A stretch of 9,368 bases of DNA, from NCBI GenBank assembly GCA_900770145.1, contig CAAGJL010000318.1, forward strand, positions 1-9,368, written 5' to 3'. A program made the position numbers and the translations under genes. Shown here in pieces: positions 7,632-9,368 of the stretch (position 1 is the stretch's first letter; the number at the start of each line of letters is the position of its first letter). This DNA comes from Clostridia bacterium. Lineage in GTDB: Bacteria; Bacillota; Clostridia; Oscillospirales; CAG-272. Under the pieces are notes generated by a model, which saw nothing but the letters and a program-made list of their open reading frames with translations, was not told the DNA's origin and searched no databases.

Positions 7632-7668
7632 AAAAAAGGCTTACCGCAACGTGGTAAGCCTTTTGCTT
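7632..7668. terminator. Strong bidirectional intrinsic terminator between convergent genes
   Basis: A perfect 12-bp stem, AAAAGGCTTACC (7634-7645) with GGTAAGCCTTTT (7653-7664), has a 7-base loop. On the minus strand the stem is followed by a six-T run (A tract 7632-7637), and on the plus strand by TTTT. It lies 13 bases beyond the stop of the minus-strand gene at 7678-7938 and about 185 bases after the regulator stop, so it most likely ends both transcripts. Confidence 0.88.
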
Positions 7669-7677
7669 CTGATCGGA

Positions 7678-7938
7678 TTACAAATCTCCCCGCACGTGCT
7701 CGCGGTTGTTTTCGGCAATGCGCTCGACCATGGTGACGGAGGCTTCTCTTGCGGTCATCTGCTCAGTAAACCGGCGGGTCGCCGCGAGAAAGATCAGATA
7801 AATATAGGGCATACCGAGGTTGGTTTCCAACAAAGAACTGATCACCGGCGGGCGCAGTTTTTCGGCAAGTGTGGCAACCTCCGCGGAGCGGATGCCGCCA
7901 GGCAACAGTCCTGCCTCCCACCCGAACTGCACCGGCAC
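7678..7938 (-). CDS. Small protein of unknown function
   Basis: An 86-residue reading frame, read leftward from a GTG at 7938. I do not recognise the family. The codon pattern resembles the neighbouring genes. The gene is immediately followed by a strong terminator with its best T-run in this orientation, which supports real transcription. The protein looks soluble and mostly helical, with a short hydrophobic stretch MPYIYLIFLAA near 43-53 that is probably too short and too flanked by charge to be a membrane span. The C-terminal third is charged (REASVTMVERIAENN). The start is uncertain: the frame is open up to a TAG at 7966-7968, and GAGGGG (minus strand, 7955-7960) lies some 16 bases before the GTG. 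The lack of a good start leaves open a C-terminal remnant of a longer gene. It is divergent from the gene at 8100. Confidence 0.5.
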   Translation of the reverse strand: MPVQFGWEAGLLPGGIRSAEVATLAEKLRPPVISSLLETNLGMPYIYLIFLAATRRFTEQMTAREASVTMVERIAENNREHVRGDL

Positions 7939-7963
7939 CCAAAAAAGCTGCGCCCCTCGGAGA

Positions 7964-7979
7964 TACTATTATTATAGTA
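7964..7979. promoter_or_regulatory. Inverted repeat overlapping a putative minus-strand -10 element
   Basis: TACTAT (7964-7969) and ATAGTA (7974-7979) form a perfect 6-bp inverted repeat around TATT. On the minus strand the same bases hold TATAAT (7976 to 7971), a consensus -10 placed about 33 bases before the GTG of the small gene. The matching -35 region (CTGCAT, 17-bp spacer) is poor. A dyad covering a -10 without a good -35 suggests an operator or an activator-dependent promoter; this is inference. Confidence 0.45.
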
Positions 7980-8027
7980 CATCTCCCGCCGCAATGCAGT
8001 GCCGGCAGGAAAAAGGCGTGTCGCCGC

Positions 8028-8056
8028 TTGCATTTGCCCCGGCGTTATGGTATACT
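8028..8056 (+). promoter_or_regulatory. Sigma-A-type promoter of the nucleotidase/kinase fusion gene
   Basis: TTGCAT (8028-8033) and TATACT (8051-8056) are separated by exactly 17 bases. A TG one base before the -10 (8048-8049) adds an extended -10 element. Transcription should start near 8063, leaving a leader of about 37 bases before the ATG at 8100. Confidence 0.7.
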
Positions 8057-8099
8057 GTAAAAAAGAAATTTTGCCGCAATCGCGCAGAAAAGAGGAACT

Positions 8100-9221
8100 A
8101 TGCAAAAATACCGTTTGCGTGTGGGACTGGATGTGGACGACATCCTGTATGACTGCAACGCCTATGCTTTGGCGCGGCTGTGCAGGGAGGAGAAAATCGA
8201 CCCGCCCCTTACCATTTATGATATTGACGGCTGGGGGCAGACCGGTGACGTGACCGACGCGCGCCTGCGCTATTTTAACGACCCGGCGTTTGTCGCCGCA
8301 CAGCCGGTGCTGCCGGGTGCGGTGGAATTTGTGGAGGCGCTTTGCCGTAAAGCGGATGTGTTTTTTGTTTCGGCAGTCCCTCCGGAGTGTATGAGCGCCC
8401 GCGCCATGCGGCTGTGCCGGGATTTCCCGTGGGTGCCGGAGGGCAATATTCTGCTGGGAACCAGAAAGGATCTCGTGCATCTGGATATCTTGCTCGACGA
8501 CGGCGCGCATAATATCGTGCATTCCCCGGCGGCGTATCCGGTGCTGTTCCGCAAACCGTGGAACACCCATCTGTCGGGGCTCCTGTCGGTCAACTCCTAC
8601 GATGATTTTCTCCATTTGGTCGATATGGTCTGCCGCGCGTTTTCGGAGGTCACGCCTCGCCTCTCAAACGGCGGGGTGCTGTGTCTGGTCGCGCCTACCG
8701 GCAGCGGCAAAAACGCCGTTGCGCGGGAGCTGACGCATCAGCCCCATATTGAAAAGCCGCTGACCTCCACCACAAGACCGAGGCGAGAGGGTGAGAGCGA
8801 AGGGGACTATCGGTTTCTCACCAAAAAGGAATTTTTAGAGGAGGCGGAAGCCGGGCGGTATCTGGAAACCACGGTGTACAGCGGGCACTATTTCGGTACC
8901 GGGGCAGAGGAAATTGACCGCATTGTGTCGCGCGGGCACGTGGCAGTCATCCCGATTGACATCTGCGGTGCGCTGACGCTGAAAAACCGTTATCGTGAAC
9001 AAGCGCTGCTGGTCTTCCTGGACCGAAGCCGCACGGCGGTCATCCACGAAATCGTCACCCGCGACCTTGACGCCAAGGACAAGACTTGCCGCATTCTTTC
9101 GCTGGACGACGAATACCGCAATGAACAACTCTGCGACCTGACCGTGCGCGCGGACGGCACCGCCGCGGAGGTTGCGGCAAAAATCTGTGAGGCAGCCGGA
9201 ATTTCATACATAAATAAATGA
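8100..9221 (+). CDS. Fusion of 5'(3')-deoxyribonucleotidase and guanylate-kinase-like domains
   Basis: Two nucleotide-metabolism domains in one 373-residue protein, probably cytoplasmic. Residues 1-180 match the NT5C-type HAD phosphatases, which remove phosphate from (deoxy)nucleoside monophosphates. The catalytic motif is DVDD (Asp11 nucleophile, Asp13 acid/base), motif II is FVSAVP (Ser91), motif III is TRKD (Lys123) and the metal-binding motif is LLDDG (Asp133, Asp134). Residues 190-370 resemble guanylate kinase, which phosphorylates GMP/dGMP: P-loop APTGSGKN (198-205), STTRPRREGE (223-232), YLETTVYSGHYFGTG (254-268), and lid-like Arg321 and Arg331. The kinase half is diverged: Asn205 replaces the usual Ser/Thr/Gly after the P-loop Lys, and the family DxDxQG reads PIDICG (285-290). 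Its activity is therefore uncertain. AGAGGA lies only 3 bases before the ATG. It has its own promoter and terminator, so it is probably monocistronic. Confidence 0.85.
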   Translation: MQKYRLRVGLDVDDILYDCNAYALARLCREEKIDPPLTIYDIDGWGQTGDVTDARLRYFNDPAFVAAQPVLPGAVEFVEALCRKADVFFVSAVPPECMSARAMRLCRDFPWVPEGNILLGTRKDLVHLDILLDDGAHNIVHSPAAYPVLFRKPWNTHLSGLLSVNSYDDFLHLVDMVCRAFSEVTPRLSNGGVLCLVAPTGSGKNAVARELTHQPHIEKPLTSTTRPRREGESEGDYRFLTKKEFLEEAEAGRYLETTVYSGHYFGTGAEEIDRIVSRGHVAVIPIDICGALTLKNRYREQALLVFLDRSRTAVIHEIVTRDLDAKDKTCRILSLDDEYRNEQLCDLTVRADGTAAEVAAKICEAAGISYINK

Positions 9222-9243
9222 ATATATTCATTTGAAAATTCCG
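9197..9243 (+). repeat. Nested inverted repeats spanning the fusion-gene stop codon
   Basis: AAATGAATATATTCATTT (9216-9233) is a perfect 18-bp palindrome that contains the TGA stop (9219-9221). It is flanked by CGGAATTTCA (9197-9206) and TGAAAATTCCG (9233-9243), which are complementary apart from one extra A. The AT-rich core and two-tier layout differ from the normal terminator hairpin that follows. It could be a protein-binding site, an mRNA structure at the stop, or chance. Confidence 0.6.
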
Positions 9244-9259
9244 CAACACAAATGCGAAA

Positions 9260-9304
9260 GCAGGAGAAATCGGCGCCGAAAACGCCGATTTCTCCTGCAT
9301 TTTC
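9260..9304 (+). terminator. Intrinsic terminator of the fusion gene
   Basis: A perfect 16-bp stem, GCAGGAGAAATCGGCG (9260-9275) with CGCCGATTTCTCCTGC (9283-9298), has a 7-base loop and a short TTTT run (9300-9303). It sits about 40 bases after the stop of the fusion gene. The stem is very stable, while the T-run is short. The remaining bases to 9368 show no gene or motif that I can support. Confidence 0.85.
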
Positions 9305-9368
9305 CTTGGTTTGTTGTGCAAATACTACAAAAAGAACGCGCCTTTTCTCGTTAAACCTATCCAAATGA

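Noticed and set aside
7396..7977. Plus-strand open frame (193 residues) running across the regulator end and the terminators
   Set aside because: It crosses two predicted terminators, overlaps the minus-strand gene, and has no ribosome site or recognisable domain.
1..9368. CRISPR array, insertion sequence, tRNA or rRNA gene
   Set aside because: No regularly spaced repeats, transposase-like frame, terminal repeats, cloverleaf or rRNA-like sequence was seen on either strand.

Overview
The window looks like chromosomal DNA from a mid-GC member of the Firmicutes, probably a gut-type Clostridia (Oscillospiraceae-like). The reasons are AAGGAG/AAAGGAGG ribosome binding sites, a Gram-positive-style sugar-binding lipoprotein with an LASC lipobox, tightly packed genes and intrinsic terminators. 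This placement is inference; no rRNA or marker gene is present.

Bases 1-7448 are the distal part of one carbohydrate-utilisation operon on the + strand. In order it encodes a GH97-type glycoside hydrolase (5' end outside the window), an extracellular sugar-binding lipoprotein, two CUT1-type permeases, a sugar ABC ATPase and a LacI/GalR-type regulator. The last four junctions are very tight: 16 bp between binding protein and permease 1, an 8-base overlap, a 1-base overlap, and a 4-base ATGA overlap. The likely logic is that the binding protein captures an oligosaccharide, the permeases and ATPase import it, the GH97 enzyme removes an alpha-linked sugar (perhaps galactose), and the regulator controls the operon and itself. 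The operon promoter lies upstream of the window.

The most unusual part of the operon is the ATPase. It is 573 residues, against about 370 for MalK/UgpC/MsmK. It has all the nucleotide-binding motifs but carries one large insertion between the Q-loop region and the signature motif and a second, lysine/arginine-rich insertion in the C-terminal regulatory domain.

Bases 7449-7677 are non-coding and rich in hairpins, ending in a strong convergent terminator. A small minus-strand gene (7678-7938, 86 residues, unrecognised) ends just before it. The 161-bp divergent gap 7939-8099 holds a perfect inverted repeat over the putative -10 of the small gene, and a good sigma-A-type promoter for the rightward gene.

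Bases 8100-9221 encode a single-gene transcription unit: a fusion of a 5'(3')-deoxyribonucleotidase (HAD superfamily, NT5C type) with a diverged guanylate-kinase-like domain. A nested palindrome spans its stop codon and a 16-bp-stem terminator follows. The last ~65 bases show no recognisable feature.
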